The notes beneath the pieces are model-generated. The model ran no database searches and was not told the origin of the DNA. It worked only from the letters and a program-made list of their open reading frames with translations. Both the position numbers and the translations under genes were made by a program. Below are positions 8,621 to 20,591 of a DNA stretch of 64,000 nucleotides, piece by piece. Origin of the DNA: Spodoptera frugiperda (lineage: Eukaryota; Arthropoda; Insecta; Lepidoptera; Noctuidae); NCBI RefSeq assembly GCF_023101765.2, contig NC_064242.1, forward strand, positions 9,288,327 to 9,352,326, read 5' to 3'. The stretch's first letter is position 1. Every line of letters begins with the position of its first letter.

Positions 8621-10629
8621 ACATTTTAATGGATTCCTTATCTATAATAACGTTGTCATGCTATGAAAATATAGTAAAATGCTCAAGTACCGACATTAAA
8701 AATATCTACATGTTTTATTCTGTTTCCAATTCAGTTTTTACGAGCCGGGCCACAAATGGAGCAGCTGGTCCATGTAAACAGAATAAAAATGAGAGGCAAA
8801 CATGGCCGACGTCTATGCCTTCAATAGGCAGCTATAATAAGTCCCATTTGCTTGCACTCGCTTTGAAATGCACATTTCCATTAAAAGATTTTCTCAATTT
8901 TCTCTTGAAGGTGATTCAGTATATGGCGACAGTACTTATCGATACAGTACAAATTCAATTCAATACAGAATGACACAAATTCAAAAGAAAGTAGTTTTTC
9001 TTAATCACGAAGCTTAAGTATTAAAATGATGGTGACTTTTAAAACTATTGTTGTAACTGCTTTTATCACTTTATTCTTTAAATTAACCTGAATACCATTG
9101 TGTCGAAGCAGTTTTTCGATTCACGCTCGTCATAAATATGAACAATGGAAAATCTGTAGGCGACGCGCGACGTGCTAACAATTTATCTCAATTTGAATAC
9201 TTGTCATTTTAAAGTCTTTCCAGGTCGACCGTAGAAATTCGTTCAGTTGATTATCCTAAATTGTATCAGCCATAAAATAAACAGTTTGCAGCAAAAACAT
9301 GGGCAATATTCGCGAATCCATCAACCGCAAAAAGGCAGACGATAAATAAACTTTGGGAATATGTTGAACAGGAAAACCGCGTTATATAATGTGCGTAATC
9401 TGGTGGTCAATAAATAACAGCACATCTCGATGAGACAGCGACAACAAAAACTATATCGATTTTATATTTTTTGCAGTTACAACAACGGTTCGTAGCGTTT
9501 GTATACAGTTACGTAAGAATTTTATATGCGAGTATCTACGGAGCTTCGTGAGTCGGCTACAAAAGTGTATGATGACGCAGGTTACATGATTGAATTGGCT
9601 CACTTCGTCAGCTACAATGAGACAATGAGACTTGTCTGTCTGGGATACATTTTTTGTGTATTTCATGTGCTCATTCACAAATATGTTTACGTGTTTAGCA
9701 ACAATCTCATTTGGGGAGATCCACATAAAATATTGTCTACCGTTCGCGAACCCATGTACATTTTTAGCGAGGGCTGGGAACGGGTTTTACAATCATTAAT
9801 TAACGTTAATCAGGAAGGGCGTTAACTTAATGACTGGAATATGAGGTTAATGTGTTTCCGAGCTTTTTAGAAGTGTGTCACTGTGGAGAGGGGAGTGTTT
9901 GTCGTCCGTTGCAGTTTAAAAGAGGATTCTACGTAAGGAGTATTTATTGCAAGCTTCGAAATGGCAACGAGGTCGCAATGCTCTAGGGTGATACGGTCTT
10001 GTCTAAGAATAGGTGATTTGTAACAATTGGAACAATTTTTAAACTTTCTCTTACTTTATTCTATCTTCAGAACTGAAGTTTGAAATTGTTTTGAAACAAA
10101 TTCTTAATTGGAATTGGTGTTACCTTTTGTAATAGTTTATAACTGTTAAATGAAAAATAGACGTATTACGAGTATTCGAAAGGTGAGTGATATTATCGTT
10201 TACGTAAATAAACTTGAAGCTTTTAATGATGGAAGCCCAAATAATTGCTCAACAGACCTCACACAGACTGAGATAATCTTCGATATAAATTTTACTACTA
10301 ACAATTTTCATCTCACCTTATCAACGAGATTACGAGCGTAGGTTGATCTTGATTTGATTAGCAATATTCTCTAAGGTCTAAATTTACTTATTTTGAGTAG
10401 GTTAAGTAAGCTTTGTGGGGGGTTTCGAGACTAGAGCAGTGGGCGTGTGTAAATGAGAACGTAATACGCTAAAACTTGGTCGAAGAAGGTTATGAAATAA
10501 GGTACATTATGGTTCAACGGTTTGTTTGGAAGTGTATGTGTGAGTTCAGTTCTACGTGTTTGGAATAAGACTATGTCAATGCGAGTTCATAATACTTGTA
10601 CTTTGATCTATAGATAAATATAAAGGATT
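8621..10629. other. Intergenic DNA, no gene recognised
   Basis: Open frames of 60-120 codons occur on both strands, including overlapping opposite-strand frames at 9451-9726 and 9526-9825. None resembles a known family or shows gene-like organisation. No SINE or MITE was recognised. Composition is mixed, with a GC-balanced part at about 9480-9830. Confidence 0.5.
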
Positions 10630-10800
10630 TTTTATTTTTAAGAGGGGAAAATCATTCAATGACTTGTTCCGTGTTGGGCGAGAGGGAGAGTCAGACTCTT
10701 ACTGACTAAAAACCACCCTGTTCCTACTCCTGCCCTTCGAGCCGGAGTCCCGGTAAACCCGCTAGGTAGTCCGCAGCTCCGGATAAATATATAGGTACTG
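10630..10800 (+). mobile_element. SINE family C copy
   Basis: The order of blocks is GGGGAAAATCATTCAATGAC, GGGCGAGAGGGAGAGTCAG, ACTCTTACTGACTAAAAACC, then a 'cgagccggag..ccggtaaacc' block and 'taggtagtccgcagctccgg'. The same order recurs at 22700, 24140 and 40312 (plus), and at 27318, 42575 and 44585 (minus). I recognise this as a short repeat abundant in noctuid genomes. The copy ends just after the 'cagctccgg' block. Confidence 0.8.
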
Positions 10801-11900
10801 GATCCAGGTTCATTAGGTTGTATATTATATCCTAGTAAAAAAGAAAAGTAAAAGCTTTTGAGTTCTGCATAGCTGTGCATAAGTAAGTTTTTCGGTCTTT
10901 ATTCAAGTTGGGGTCGATCTAAGTATTTTTTGTAAACGATACATTATGTATTTATTTATCTAGATACATTATTCAGAGTAGCTATCAATATCTAAAATGT
11001 ATCAATAGCAATTCTTCAAATGATTGGCACAATCTTTCCGATTCACGCCCGACACGACGCCTAGGGAAATACGGTAGATGTGTACCAATATATTTTGTCG
11101 ACTGTACGAAAATAGCCCCAACTTGATTATTCCCTTCGTTTACTGAGCCGTGACGCCATGTTTGGTCGCGATCTATTGTTTTACCAAAAGGTCGGGAAGT
11201 GATTGTACTAAAAGCGTTTGTTTACTTTACTACAGGTTTTTGTGAATCAAGGTTTAGGTTGGCCGCTTCGGTAGACAAATTGCTTTTGTCAATATTGTTG
11301 TTTGGAATTAGGATAATTTGAAAATGTTTTTGTTTAGCTGGTGTGGTATTAAGTGTGAGTGTTCAATGATTACAGGCTGTTATAAGCGATAATGCTTTTA
11401 TTTGGATTAGGTACATTTCATACAACAATTTTTAGACCGAAAAGTCAGTTCAGGTAATATGCTGAATTTCCTAGTGAGTAAGTGTAAAGACGGTTTTCTT
11501 CTGAAAATCTGAACAAAACGCATGGAAGAATAAAATTAAATCCTATAATTAATTTCATTAATTTGTCTTATTATCCATATTTTTCTTACGGAATAATCGA
11601 AGAGGGTAAAAGATATGAATACCTAGAGGTATACAGATTTTGATGCATGGACAATAACCTCAATAAGTTCTTATTTAGTATGTAGGTAACTTATAAACCT
11701 TTAGTTAGAGCATCACACTTTCCTTTCATTAGTGTGTGACATCATGGCCTCATAAAGCGACGCTTGCCCAATGATGTCACGTTTTATCATTCATTTCATC
11801 TTCATAACGTCTAACTTGACTATTAAAATTTGCGTTATCACGAGACGAACGCTGAAATGGGCGCCGGCCAGCTATGTAATGACCAAAACTACGATCATAG
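10801..11900. other. Intergenic DNA, nothing recognised
   Basis: No gene or repeat family was recognised. About 11030-11230 is GC-balanced and looks single-copy. It could be regulatory, but nothing specific supports that. Confidence 0.45.
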
Positions 11901-12292
11901 TATACACGGTGTAACAAAAAGGGGGTATAAATATCAAGTGCACGGTTTCTAGATAACATAACAAACGATACGGGAAGGGTTTTTTAAACTCATGTGTTCA
12001 TGGAACGAAGTTATGAATTTTTCCAATACATAAAATTCCAGAAACTAAAATTATGTAGGTAGATACAGGTACTAGGCGATCAGATTTACAGAAGAAATGT
12101 TTCGTAATTAGCGAGTGACCCCTGTAGTGTTGTGATACGTTTCTACGATGATTTAAAATCAAGAACCATGCGACACCAAGTATTTAGTACCATTTTTTTT
12201 AAACGTATTTGAAGCTGAAATTTTCTTTAGAGATTCTATTCAACCTGTATTCTTCAGTTGATGTATATGGGTATTTTGTTACACGCTGTATA
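11901..12292. repeat. DNA element with ~19-bp terminal inverted repeats
   Basis: TATACACGGTGTAACAAAA at 11901-11919 is matched in inverted orientation by TTTTGTTACACGCTGTATA at 12274-12292, with only two differences. The inferred terminus is TATACA(G/C)(G/C)GTGTAACAAAA. The 392-bp interior has no transposase frame, so this would be a non-autonomous element. The 60-codon minus-strand frame at 11777-11959 overlaps its left end and is not supported as a gene. Confidence 0.65.
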
Positions 12293-12562
12293 TGCATTAA
12301 TAAAACACTTCAATGTTGCAACTGAACCTATTGAACGTGACCTAATTTGTCCTACATACGACTACATGAAAGTGTCAATTTAGCAATTGTTCATGTTTTA
12401 ATTTAATAGACTGCGATTTAATTTGATACGTGATGTGACCGTTAGATCAATGTTTGTTGAGTTTATGTGTAGTATGAAGAGGAAAGATTTTGTTGTTTGT
12501 TTGGATTAAAAACATTTTGAGACTTATGGACCGTTTTGAAAAATATTTTCACTGGCATGACT

Positions 12563-12706
12563 ATCGTGAGACATACTAAATTAACTAAAAATCACGGTTT
12601 ACTCACGTACATTAATGGAGTAAAGCTCTACTAGTTTCGAGGCACAGAGGGACTCTTCATTATGAGCAGCGTGCGCAGATGCGGCGACGTCGTGCAGCCT
12701 ACTTAA
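12563..12706 (+). repeat. Repeat family H copy
   Basis: The unit runs from CGTGAGACATACTAAATTAA through ATCACGGTTTACTCACGTAC, TTAATGGAG, CTCTACTAGTTTCGAG and ACAGAGGGACTCTTCAT, into GC-rich GTGCGCAGATGCGGCGACGT. The same blocks recur at 14547-14895, 16330-16375, 34027-34150, 38078-38148 and 61020-61097. This copy is among the longest. Element class is unknown. Confidence 0.75.
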
Positions 12707-13985
12707 ACCGTGTTTTTTGGTAATGTTTTCACTATTGGAAAGCTTACTTTTCAGGGAGTAACAGATTATCTTTTTACTCCCATTTTCTAATAGAATTAAG
12801 ATTTACTCTAGAGAAATCTAAATTCCATGTAAGTGAATCCGGTTGGTGATAAACTGACTAATTTAGTGTGTAGTGGCATGGTTGATTAACCCTGTGACAT
12901 TGGGAATTCCGATCGAATATTGGTAAATTGTTTATGTTCCTAAGTAAACCTAAATAGGTGTTATTGACTAAACACTAGGGTAATTAGATACGAAGGCTTG
13001 TAAAATGGTGAGTTTTGTGGTGAATAAATTGGTGGAGGGTGATTTGGTTTGGAGGTAGAAGTACTTATACAAATCATTAATATGTAGATGTAAACGCAGT
13101 ATTTCTAGTAAATCAAAAATCTATTAATTACACAACGTCACGCCTTTTTATCCCCGAAGGCAGGCAGAGATGCACTTTACGGCATCTATTAATTATTATC
13201 AAGAAAAAAACAAAATAGTGACTATTTAGTTTCCGTTGTTCTTATGATTGCATCGCAGATGTGTAGCGGATTGCCTGGTATTTCTAGACTTTAGAGAATT
13301 CTATTTCCATTGACATTTGCAGTGCTTCGTCAATAAAATGGATGCAGCTGTAGTTCTGTGTAGATACTTATGCCAAAATAGATTTTAAATTTTATTGTTT
13401 TGTACTAAGGTTATAAAGGTTAGGTTGATATAAAGCTGATTTGAACCCTAATTGTAACACCTATCAGCCTTTTGCCTTACAGTGGGTTCGATTCGAGGCT
13501 CCGCGGTACATGCTTATTTGCTGAGTATTTTGGAAACGGAAAATGCAATATTGTACACAAATAGAATTGGCCCTAAAGACAAAGGGAAGAAGAATGCTTC
13601 TCGATCAAACAAGCTGACTTCCATTAAAGGTAGGTATCTTGACGTGCTTTCCTCAATACGTGAATGTGTGAATGGCTTAAGTAACGGTAAAGTAATTAAA
13701 CCTGCCCCGTTTGACCTGTTAGGCTAGATCGCTTAGGTAGTTAGTGTCCAAAACCAGATTATTTTTAGGCATCCTAATTCCTAACTATCTATGTGCCTAA
13801 AATTGCTATCGGTATTAGTATGATTAGAATATAAACTGCCTCTTTGATTGCTACAAAATTGTTCGTCCAAAAATAATTTCTGTTAGTCACGAATTTCACA
13901 ATTAGGGATATCTATATCGTGTCAGGTTTTTTCTATAAGATAGTCATTCACCTAGTATAGAATTCTTTAAGAAATTACGTTTAAG
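12707..13985. other. Intergenic DNA with one small SINE D fragment
   Basis: Apart from the family D piece at 13136-13184, nothing was recognised. An 81-codon frame at 13482-13727 has no family resemblance and no supporting context. Confidence 0.45.
13136..13184 (-). mobile_element. SINE family D 3' fragment
   Basis: GTCACGCCTTTTTATCCCCG, then AAGGCAGGCAGAGATGCAC, is the complement of the family D 3' end seen at 31686-31970 and 43288-43575. Only about 50 bp remains. Confidence 0.65.
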
Positions 13986-13989
13986 GTTT

Positions 13990-14117
13990 AATGAAATCAT
14001 CATTCACACAACGAAACACAACACAAGCGTTGTTTCACGTCAGTTTTCTGTGAGGCCGTGGTATCACTCCGGTCGTGTCGGCCCATTCCTGCCCAAGCAT
14101 AGCTGCCTCACACTTAC
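13990..14117 (-). mobile_element. SINE family B 5' portion
   Basis: The minus strand gives a unit starting 'gtgaggcagctatgcttggg' and running through 'accggagtgataccacggcc' and 'tcacagaaaactgacgtgaa' into the palindromic block around ACACAAGCGTTG. The full-length versions are at 30488-30740 (plus) and 40567-40892 (minus). This copy ends just past the palindromic block. Confidence 0.75.
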
Positions 14118-14546
14118 CAATATATTGTGACTACTTAATTAAGGACATAATATGTGTTACTACACAGTGTAACCTTCCTATATATTTACCTCTCTAGCTA
14201 CGCAAATTTATTAACTAGATATCAACACAACACAACCACTTGAAACCTCAGACGCGATGTCAAAGGGACGTAGGTACATCAGGTAATACGAAATAACGGA
14301 AATGGTGACAATATTATCGGAATTCCACATCTTCGTGGGACACTAAGGCCGAAGGTCGAAGAAATGTGAAAGCTACATACAAGACTTTTGAACCGAACAG
14401 TTTAGCGTTTTAGCACCTTAAATGGTTTTGTTATGGCCGTGAATTCTTTGTGAGATGGTGGATACTGATGGTGTGATGTGAAGGAAAGATTTCTTCAATT
14501 CAATACTTGTATGATCGACTATGACATACGTCTCAAGATTTTTTTT

Positions 14547-14895
14547 TTAACTAAACATCACGGTTTACTCATTTTTAGACATTATTGGAGAAAAGCTAAA
14601 GTTTCGAGTTACAGAGGGAGTCTTCATCAAGAGCACTGTGCGCAGACTGCTTTACTAATTTAGATATTAATTTTAAAATAAAATACTCTACTAGTTTCGG
14701 TACTAGTTTCGATATTAATTTTCAAATAAAATAATATCGAAACTAGAAGAGTTTGTTTTCTCCATTAATGTATGTCAGTCATAATGAAGACTCCCTCTGT
14801 GACTCGAAACTAATAGTAGACCTTTTCTCTATTAATGTTCGTGAGCAAACCGTGATTCTTAGTTAATTAAATATGCCTCACGATAATTAATATAA
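14547..14895. repeat. Two family H copies in inverted orientation
   Basis: A plus copy (14547-14665: ATCACGGTTTACTC, CAGAGGGAGTCTTCATC) is followed by a minus copy (about 14745-14895: GACTCCCTCTGTGACTCG, CAAACCGTGATTCTTAG, CCTCACGATAATTA). Between them is a small ATCGAAACTAG inverted repeat (14680-14756). Together they form an imperfect foldback of about 350 bp. Confidence 0.65.
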
Positions 14896-15035
14896 AATAC
14901 TTTTTTTTTTAAGTCTGACTGCAAATAGAAAACTGTTGAAGGCAAATCTTCCGCTAACGTCGGTCACCGGTGACCACCACGGCGTTCAATGTGTTAAGTG
15001 TATTTCTTACTCACACCTCAGAAAGAATGTAAACC

Positions 15036-15240
15036 TGTTGGTCCTGCGCCTGACCTCTGTCCTGTAGGTCGTATTACGTTATCGTCCTATTGGTATATAT
15101 GTATAGTGAGAATAAGGTAACAAAGAGTGTCCTTTATCCGTTACCTACTTGTGTTTGCGCGCATAGTTTAGTTATCCAGTGTCCATTGTCCACTGACCAG
15201 TACAATATCTCCTGTGTAAATGGTTAGTTTAGTTTAAGAG
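15036..15240 (+). mobile_element. SINE family E, decayed copy
   Basis: CCTGCGCCTGACCTCTGTCC, TATCGTCCTATTGG, GTGTTTGCGCGCATAG and ACAATATCTCCTGTG line up in order with the tail of the better copy at 28811-29073. The tRNA-like head is not recognisable here. Confidence 0.6.
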
Positions 15241-15353
15241 ACTTGCTACCTTGATGGCAATCGATCAGGAAACGATATTGTATCCATCGACAATCGATCT
15301 GGGTACTGATGGGTAGAAATCAATCAATATTATCCATACAATAATATTACTAA

Positions 15354-15479
15354 TACAATCGAAACGAGAGCTCGTTCGGCGCCCCGATTGGTTGGTTTAT
15401 TCGAGCTGGCCAATCAGAGCGCCGAACGCGCTCTCGTTTCGATTACTTCAAACGTAAAGCTAACTTGTACTAAGGGTAC
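15354..15479. repeat. MITE family G, left end deleted
   Basis: The palindromic core has ATCGAAACGAGAGC on the left and GCTCTCGTTTCGAT on the right. It flanks ATTGG/CCAAT motifs (GATTGGTTGG and CCAATCAGAGCGCC). Only the right arm keeps the terminus, ending in ACTAAGGGTAC at 15479. Intact relatives are at 57204-57347 and 59015-59156. Confidence 0.75.
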
Positions 15480-15802
15480 AGACCAATGGTCAACAAATAA
15501 ATCAGTATATTCAAACAAACAGACAGACATTCACACAGTTGCATAAAGTTTCCCATGTCCTCACTATAGTATAAACCGCATAACCATTCTATTCACGGTA
15601 GGCTGACGTTCCATTATGTTCCATTTACTATAAATACTTTTTTATTTACATGTTCGTAGATACTTAGAGATGGGCATCGAATGGGTAAAAATTAAACTCT
15701 GGTAAAAACATTTTTTTACTCTCTCGTCACTACTAAATTAATAATGGGTAAAAAATTAAATTAATAAGAAGGAAATTGTATTTTTTAAACATTGCTTGAC
15801 AT

Positions 15803-15946
15803 ATTCTGTGTCGTGGGTGCGTAAATTTCACATACACATCATACCCAGATCCGAAACAACAATTTGTGGATCACATAAAGAGTTGCTCCGTGCGGAAATC
15901 GAACCCACTACAAGTTACACAACCACACCAACCATAACTGTCAACT
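15803..15946 (-). mobile_element. SINE family A copy
   Basis: On the minus strand the blocks appear in the family order: a decayed head, GGTTCGATTTCCGCACGG, AGCAACTCTTTATGTGATCC, ACAAATTGTTGTTTCGG and GTGTATGTG, ending at GCACCCACGACAC near 15806. The open frame on the opposite strand (15796-16089) reads through this SINE and is not a gene. Confidence 0.75.
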
Positions 15947-16329
15947 TTGTGACAAGAGTAAAGTGTTGTTTTTACTTCCTATTTTACACAAAAAAAATAT
16001 CAACTCTTTTACTCATTCCTTCTTTTTTACCCACAACGCAAAATCTTTTACCCACCTGCCCATCACTACGTATACTTATATTGAATTAGATTGTCCGGAT
16101 GTGGAAACCGTTTCCCTAAATTATATCTCCATTATGTTTAGCTAAGTACCTAGCGATTCATTGTTAAGTTTTAGAGTGAAAATGTTTTGATTATAAAATG
16201 TTTAGTTATGATTGTGTCAAGGATGTGTAGTTTATCTTGTTAGTGTGTTAATGTGTGACAGTTTCGATTATAGGGCTGTCTCGTAATTTCTTTGTTTGTT
16301 TATTGTTGTATATATTTTCTAGTCATACT

Positions 16330-16375
16330 CACGAATATTAATGTAAGAGAAAAGCTCTACTAGTTTTGATACGAT
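16330..16375 (+). repeat. Family H fragment
   Basis: TCACGAATATTAATGTAAGA, then GAAAAGCTCTACTAGTTTTG, matches the middle block of family H. Both ends are lost. Confidence 0.55.
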
Positions 16376-16846
16376 ACAATATTGAGTCTCATTAGTTGAT
16401 ATTTAAGATCCAAATCTAAATCTCTTTATTGCTTTCCTTAATGTGATATATATAAGACCTACGTCTTATATAATATGTGGGTAACAATTAAGGACCATCT
16501 CGGGCACGCAACATAAGGACTAATGACTAATAATAAACATTGTTATTAATTAGTACATACTTATTTTCACAAACAGTTTATTACAACCAAATATAGTATA
16601 AATCGATTTAATCCTCTGGGAAAACAATCGTCATATCCACAGCACTAGTGACAGACAGGCAACTATTTCAGCCGACAAAGTGCACTGACTCTGACCGAAT
16701 AAATATAGGCACACCTCTTATTATCAATTCAAATAAATTTATATCGATTCGTAGTTTATTTTGATACAAACAAGCTAGCTTTGTGTGTTACCTTTTACGG
16801 GTGCTATCAGTGGAATAAATGTACTTAATTAAGTAAGCTGTTTAGT

Positions 16847-16897
16847 GTTGTAACTTGTATTTTAGTAAACGTACCCACGATACAGGAGAAAATAATA
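16847..16897 (+). mobile_element. SINE family A tail fragment
   Basis: AACTTGTATTTTAGTAAACG, then TACCCACGATACAGGAGAAA, matches the 3' tail of family A at 32620-32660. The tRNA-like head is absent. Confidence 0.6.
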
Positions 16898-18892
16898 ACT
16901 TGTGGTAAAGCTTAAAAAAAAGTTTTTAAAAATGTGGTACCTAATTTAGTTTCAATGGTACCGCACTGCCTCCTACCGACAAGTGGAGTCATACACATAA
17001 GGGAGATACTTATAATGATTGCAGGTCGTTTCCAGCTGGGCCATCTAGATCTGGATTCTACGCAATACATCTCTTTCCTCATATATGACTATCAGAAGCC
17101 ATTCTACATAAAAAAATACCTTTCTCTTTTCTGTCATTCCTTAACTCACCATATCCATCCATTATTTTTTCTATGTCCTCTAATTTTTTCGTTTCAAATT
17201 CTATATTTAAAACAAACTAAGATATCCGTTCATGGCTTTAATGTCCTTATTAATTCTTTTTGAATATACCACAGTAATTCTTTTCGAATAACATTTTCTT
17301 TTTCATATGAAGTACCGAGATGGGATGAGGATGTTTGAGTGGAGTGAAGTACTTATTGGAAATTGTGTAAAGGTCACGCAAGGGTGCCTAAATCTTGAGT
17401 TTAAATTAGATTTATAAAAGATGTATGTGGGTGTTTAGGCCTACAAATACATTATAAGTAGCTTATAAAGTTAGAAGTTGTTTCTATGATGTATGAACGT
17501 TGAGGAAGGAAAAGAAATGTTAGTCTTGTTAGATGTCCGTATGGAATTACCAGAAGCATTAGTTTACTTAACATTTACCTGTTTCTTGGACTACTGACTA
17601 GTAACTAGAAGTCAAAAGAAGTATGCTTACATTTTTTTATTACTATGTTATCGGCTTACTCGCGTAACTGTTTGACGAGGAACTACGATTAGTTTCAAGC
17701 TATGCTAGGGGCTCATATTCGTGAGCAGCATTCCGCGACACACGACGCGGTGACTGTCGCGTTGCTACTCAACTATATTTTTCGCTTATATTTTTATATG
17801 GACAGTGTATTTTTTCCACCTACTACGTGGTACGGAATCAAGATTTGTTTACCGATAGTCCAATAAATGAAAGCAAAATGGACACACAGAATCCCTTCCA
17901 AGAAAAACAGACACGACGTTTAATAAAACGATCAGAACGATGTTTACAATCGTCAATGAATATGAACATCGTGTTGACACAGTTCTGTTTACTGAAGGGA
18001 AGTCTGCACTTTAATCTTCATTCATCAATACAAATTGAGCCACTCATAGTCAAGTGGTCCCCCGTGACGTTTATCCCAAAGCCCCCGGCTCTAAGCCAAT
18101 ATATTCTGTAAAAGTTGATTATTCGACTGATTCTTCACTAGCGGCGTAACGCATAGGGGCGTTGTAAGAAATTACATCAGCAAATATAATATTTTTATGA
18201 TGTAAATGGTTTTATTTTAGTTGTACTAACAGAATATGAAGAGTGTGTCTTTATTATGACGTTTGCAAGTATTATTTTGCTTTAGTCTAAGAAGATTTGT
18301 AAGTTGAGAAATGTCGCTAGTTACTAGAAGACATACGAGTATGTATCTCAAGTTTACTTTACTTTACTGATTTATTGTATTCTAATCAGCCTTTTTATAC
18401 GTTGCATATAGTCTATTTATAAACGCAAATATTTATTATTATGTAGGATTGTCACGAAATTATTTTTCCTTGTATTGGTATTGGCACGTGCCTTTTATTA
18501 CCGTCGTGCAACAAATGCAGACAGGTAGACGTATTTTTGAATATTGATTATGACATCGATTGTTATAGGTCTTTCAACTGCATAAAAGACATGCCGAATG
18601 ACATAACTAGTGTCGTGTGCATACAAAATGTTAGGTTTAGCTTTCAACCCGTTACATGTCTAGGTGATAGACGAAACGTACTCGCTAAGCATTGATAATG
18701 AGGTAATGACGTCACACTTGAGTGAAATGTAGGTACAACTGTGTCCATTGAACAGTTTGTAGTAGAATTTAATTTTTGATAAGGTGTAGTGAGATAGAGT
18801 TTGTATGGGCACGTGCAGAGAATAATGTTTGTTTGTTTAATAGAAAGGAAGTAAATAGATACCAAATATGTGAACTTTTGACTAGTCAAATG
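16898..18892. other. Intergenic DNA, nothing recognised
   Basis: Open frames of up to 109 codons (16934-17263) end in AT-rich low-complexity sequence and look fortuitous. No repeat family was recognised. Confidence 0.45.
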
Positions 18893-18938
18893 AGTCTCTT
18901 AGTCATTGGATGATTATCACCTCTTAAAAAAGGATTTT
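18893..18938 (-). mobile_element. SINE family C 5'-end fragment
   Basis: AGTCATTGGATGATTATCAC, then CTCTTAAAAAAGG, is the complement of the family C start, which reads 'gaggg..aaaatcatccaatga' in better copies. Confidence 0.5.
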
Positions 18939-19756
18939 AATTGGTTATACGACCCTACGTTCATGATAATTGCTTCTTTAACTTTTATTGTACAGGCCGG
19001 TAAAAACATTTTAATAAAACAAAGAAAGTAATAAAGTAAATTAGCACAAAGGAAACAAATCTGTCGAAATTACTTCTCGTTCACACACTTAATCAGTGCA
19101 GAAGTCGATTTCGAAATGTAACTCGATGTAACTTTTAATCTCCCGTCAACTTCGCGACTCTATAAACGAATTGTCGTCGAGTTAAAATTTTAAGCGTGAG
19201 TTACCCCTCGCAAGGGTCTATTAAATTTATTGCTTGTAAAACGAGTAGCTAATTTACAGTTACGTTTTATTGTGTTAGCTTAACTAGTTTACGGTTTCGC
19301 GCCGCGGGTGACCGTCACACGTACTGTTGAAAAACTACCTCTATTGACAAAGCACTAAGGACATAAATGATAAATATGTACATAAAAACAACTGGCCTAT
19401 GTATTGCTTTTTATTAGCCATATGTAATGCGTAATAAAACAGTGGGGTGTGTTCCTGTTTTTACGATCACTAAAGGGGATGAAAGAAGGGAACCACAGAT
19501 GAATAATATTTTTATGGCATAATGTAGTCGAGTAGAAAATGTGTGTTTTTAATATTTTTTCTTGAAGAAACCTATACTATATTTTATTCTTCTTTTCATT
19601 TATGTTTGTAAGTTAAATAACATGATAAAATAACCTCATTTACAGCTCCTCTACAATGAACAAAGAACTCAGAAATGTCTTCGTACATTTTTTTTAATTG
19701 GCACTCTTCCTGACACCGGCTGTCGCCCACGCGATATTCCTTGAAGCCATCGTACA
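18939..19756. other. Intergenic DNA, nothing recognised
   Basis: 19080-19340 is GC-balanced, single-copy-looking DNA containing GTAACTCGATGTAACTT-like short direct repeats. No gene or element can be assigned. Confidence 0.4.
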
Positions 19757-19868
19757 CGGTTACACATCAAGCTACACAAAACTACTACAACTTGACCGTC
19801 AAATGTACGGAACGATCATACAAAGCTCGATCATGATAAACTGGTTTTGTATAACTCGATCTGTAGCC
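19757..19868 (-). repeat. MITE family J copy
   Basis: ACATCAAGCTACACAAAACT, GATCATACAAAGCTCG and GATAAACTGGTTTTGTATAA match the reverse complement of 48852-48970 block by block. Arms TCAAGCTACACAAAA and TTTTGTATAACTCGA are imperfect terminal inverted repeats. The 65-codon open frame across it (19698-19895) is therefore spurious. Confidence 0.75.
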
Positions 19869-20275
19869 ATATACGTACGTAAGGGCTCATGTTGAGTCTG
19901 TCTGTACGTTTTGTATGTCTGTAGGACTCAACTAAGTTATGACGACTACTTTACCAAATTATTTTTACAAGGGACTCTTATGTATACTACTGCCTCACAC
20001 TGTGGTGACGAGTAATGTAAGATATGGGCTTATGTAGTTTGTATGTATTTTTAGGGAACAGAGAGTAATATAAAGTATAGAGACTATAAAGTTTTCTAAG
20101 AAACGAAGAATCCTCCGACCAGACGAGGTGATCGTGCATGGCGGGCTTTCTACCCAATAGTTGTTCTGGGATTTTCTGTCTATGTTTATTCGCATGTTAA
20201 CTTCACATGTGCGATGTAGAATTTTTGTGACGTCATCCGTTGATTTCTTCGTCGATCATCTATATGCGACTTCAC

Positions 20276-20333
20276 CTCTCGCCTTACCCGAGGCGGGAGA
20301 AGACATTGGATGATTTTACCCCTCAAAAAAAAA
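20276..20333 (-). mobile_element. SINE family C 5'-end fragment
   Basis: CTCTCGCCTTACCCGAGGCG, then AGACATTGGATGATTTTACC and CCTCAAAAAAA, is the complement of the family C beginning, with an A-rich boundary. Confidence 0.6.
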
Positions 20334-20393
20334 TAGTCAACTGTCATGTGTCGCCGCATATGTATATATGTAGGTGAAGATATAGGACTTTAA

Positions 20394-20591
20394 TAAAGGT
20401 AAGCGTCCACAGGGTTGCATCGTACACATCGCACGCACCGCACGCATTCCGTATGACGTCATCAGTACGCATCGCATGTAGGTATCCCTACGTCATCAGC
20501 ACGCTACACATCGCATGTAGGTATTGCTGATGACGTCATACGGAATACGTACGATGCGTACGATGCGGACACATGTGGACGCTTACCTTTA
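20394..20591. repeat. MITE with perfect 18-bp terminal inverted repeats
   Basis: TAAAGGTAAGCGTCCACA (20394-20411) is exactly inverted at 20574-20591. A second, internal 20-bp perfect inverted repeat lies at 20446-20465 and 20527-20546 (ATTCCGTATGACGTCATCAG). It carries the palindromic CRE/ATF-like TGACGTCA in both arms. Between the arms, TCGCATGTAGGTAT occurs twice as a direct repeat. The 198-bp element has no coding capacity. Its intact symmetry suggests a fairly young insertion. Confidence 0.9.

Noticed and set aside
8611..8973. 120-codon open frame just after the receptor gene
   Set aside because: It starts within the predicted polyadenylation zone, and no domain or signal peptide is seen. 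Most likely chance.
19698..19895. 65-codon open frame beginning with a hydrophobic stretch
   Set aside because: It overlaps a MITE family J copy whose relatives at 42996 and 48852 do not keep the frame.
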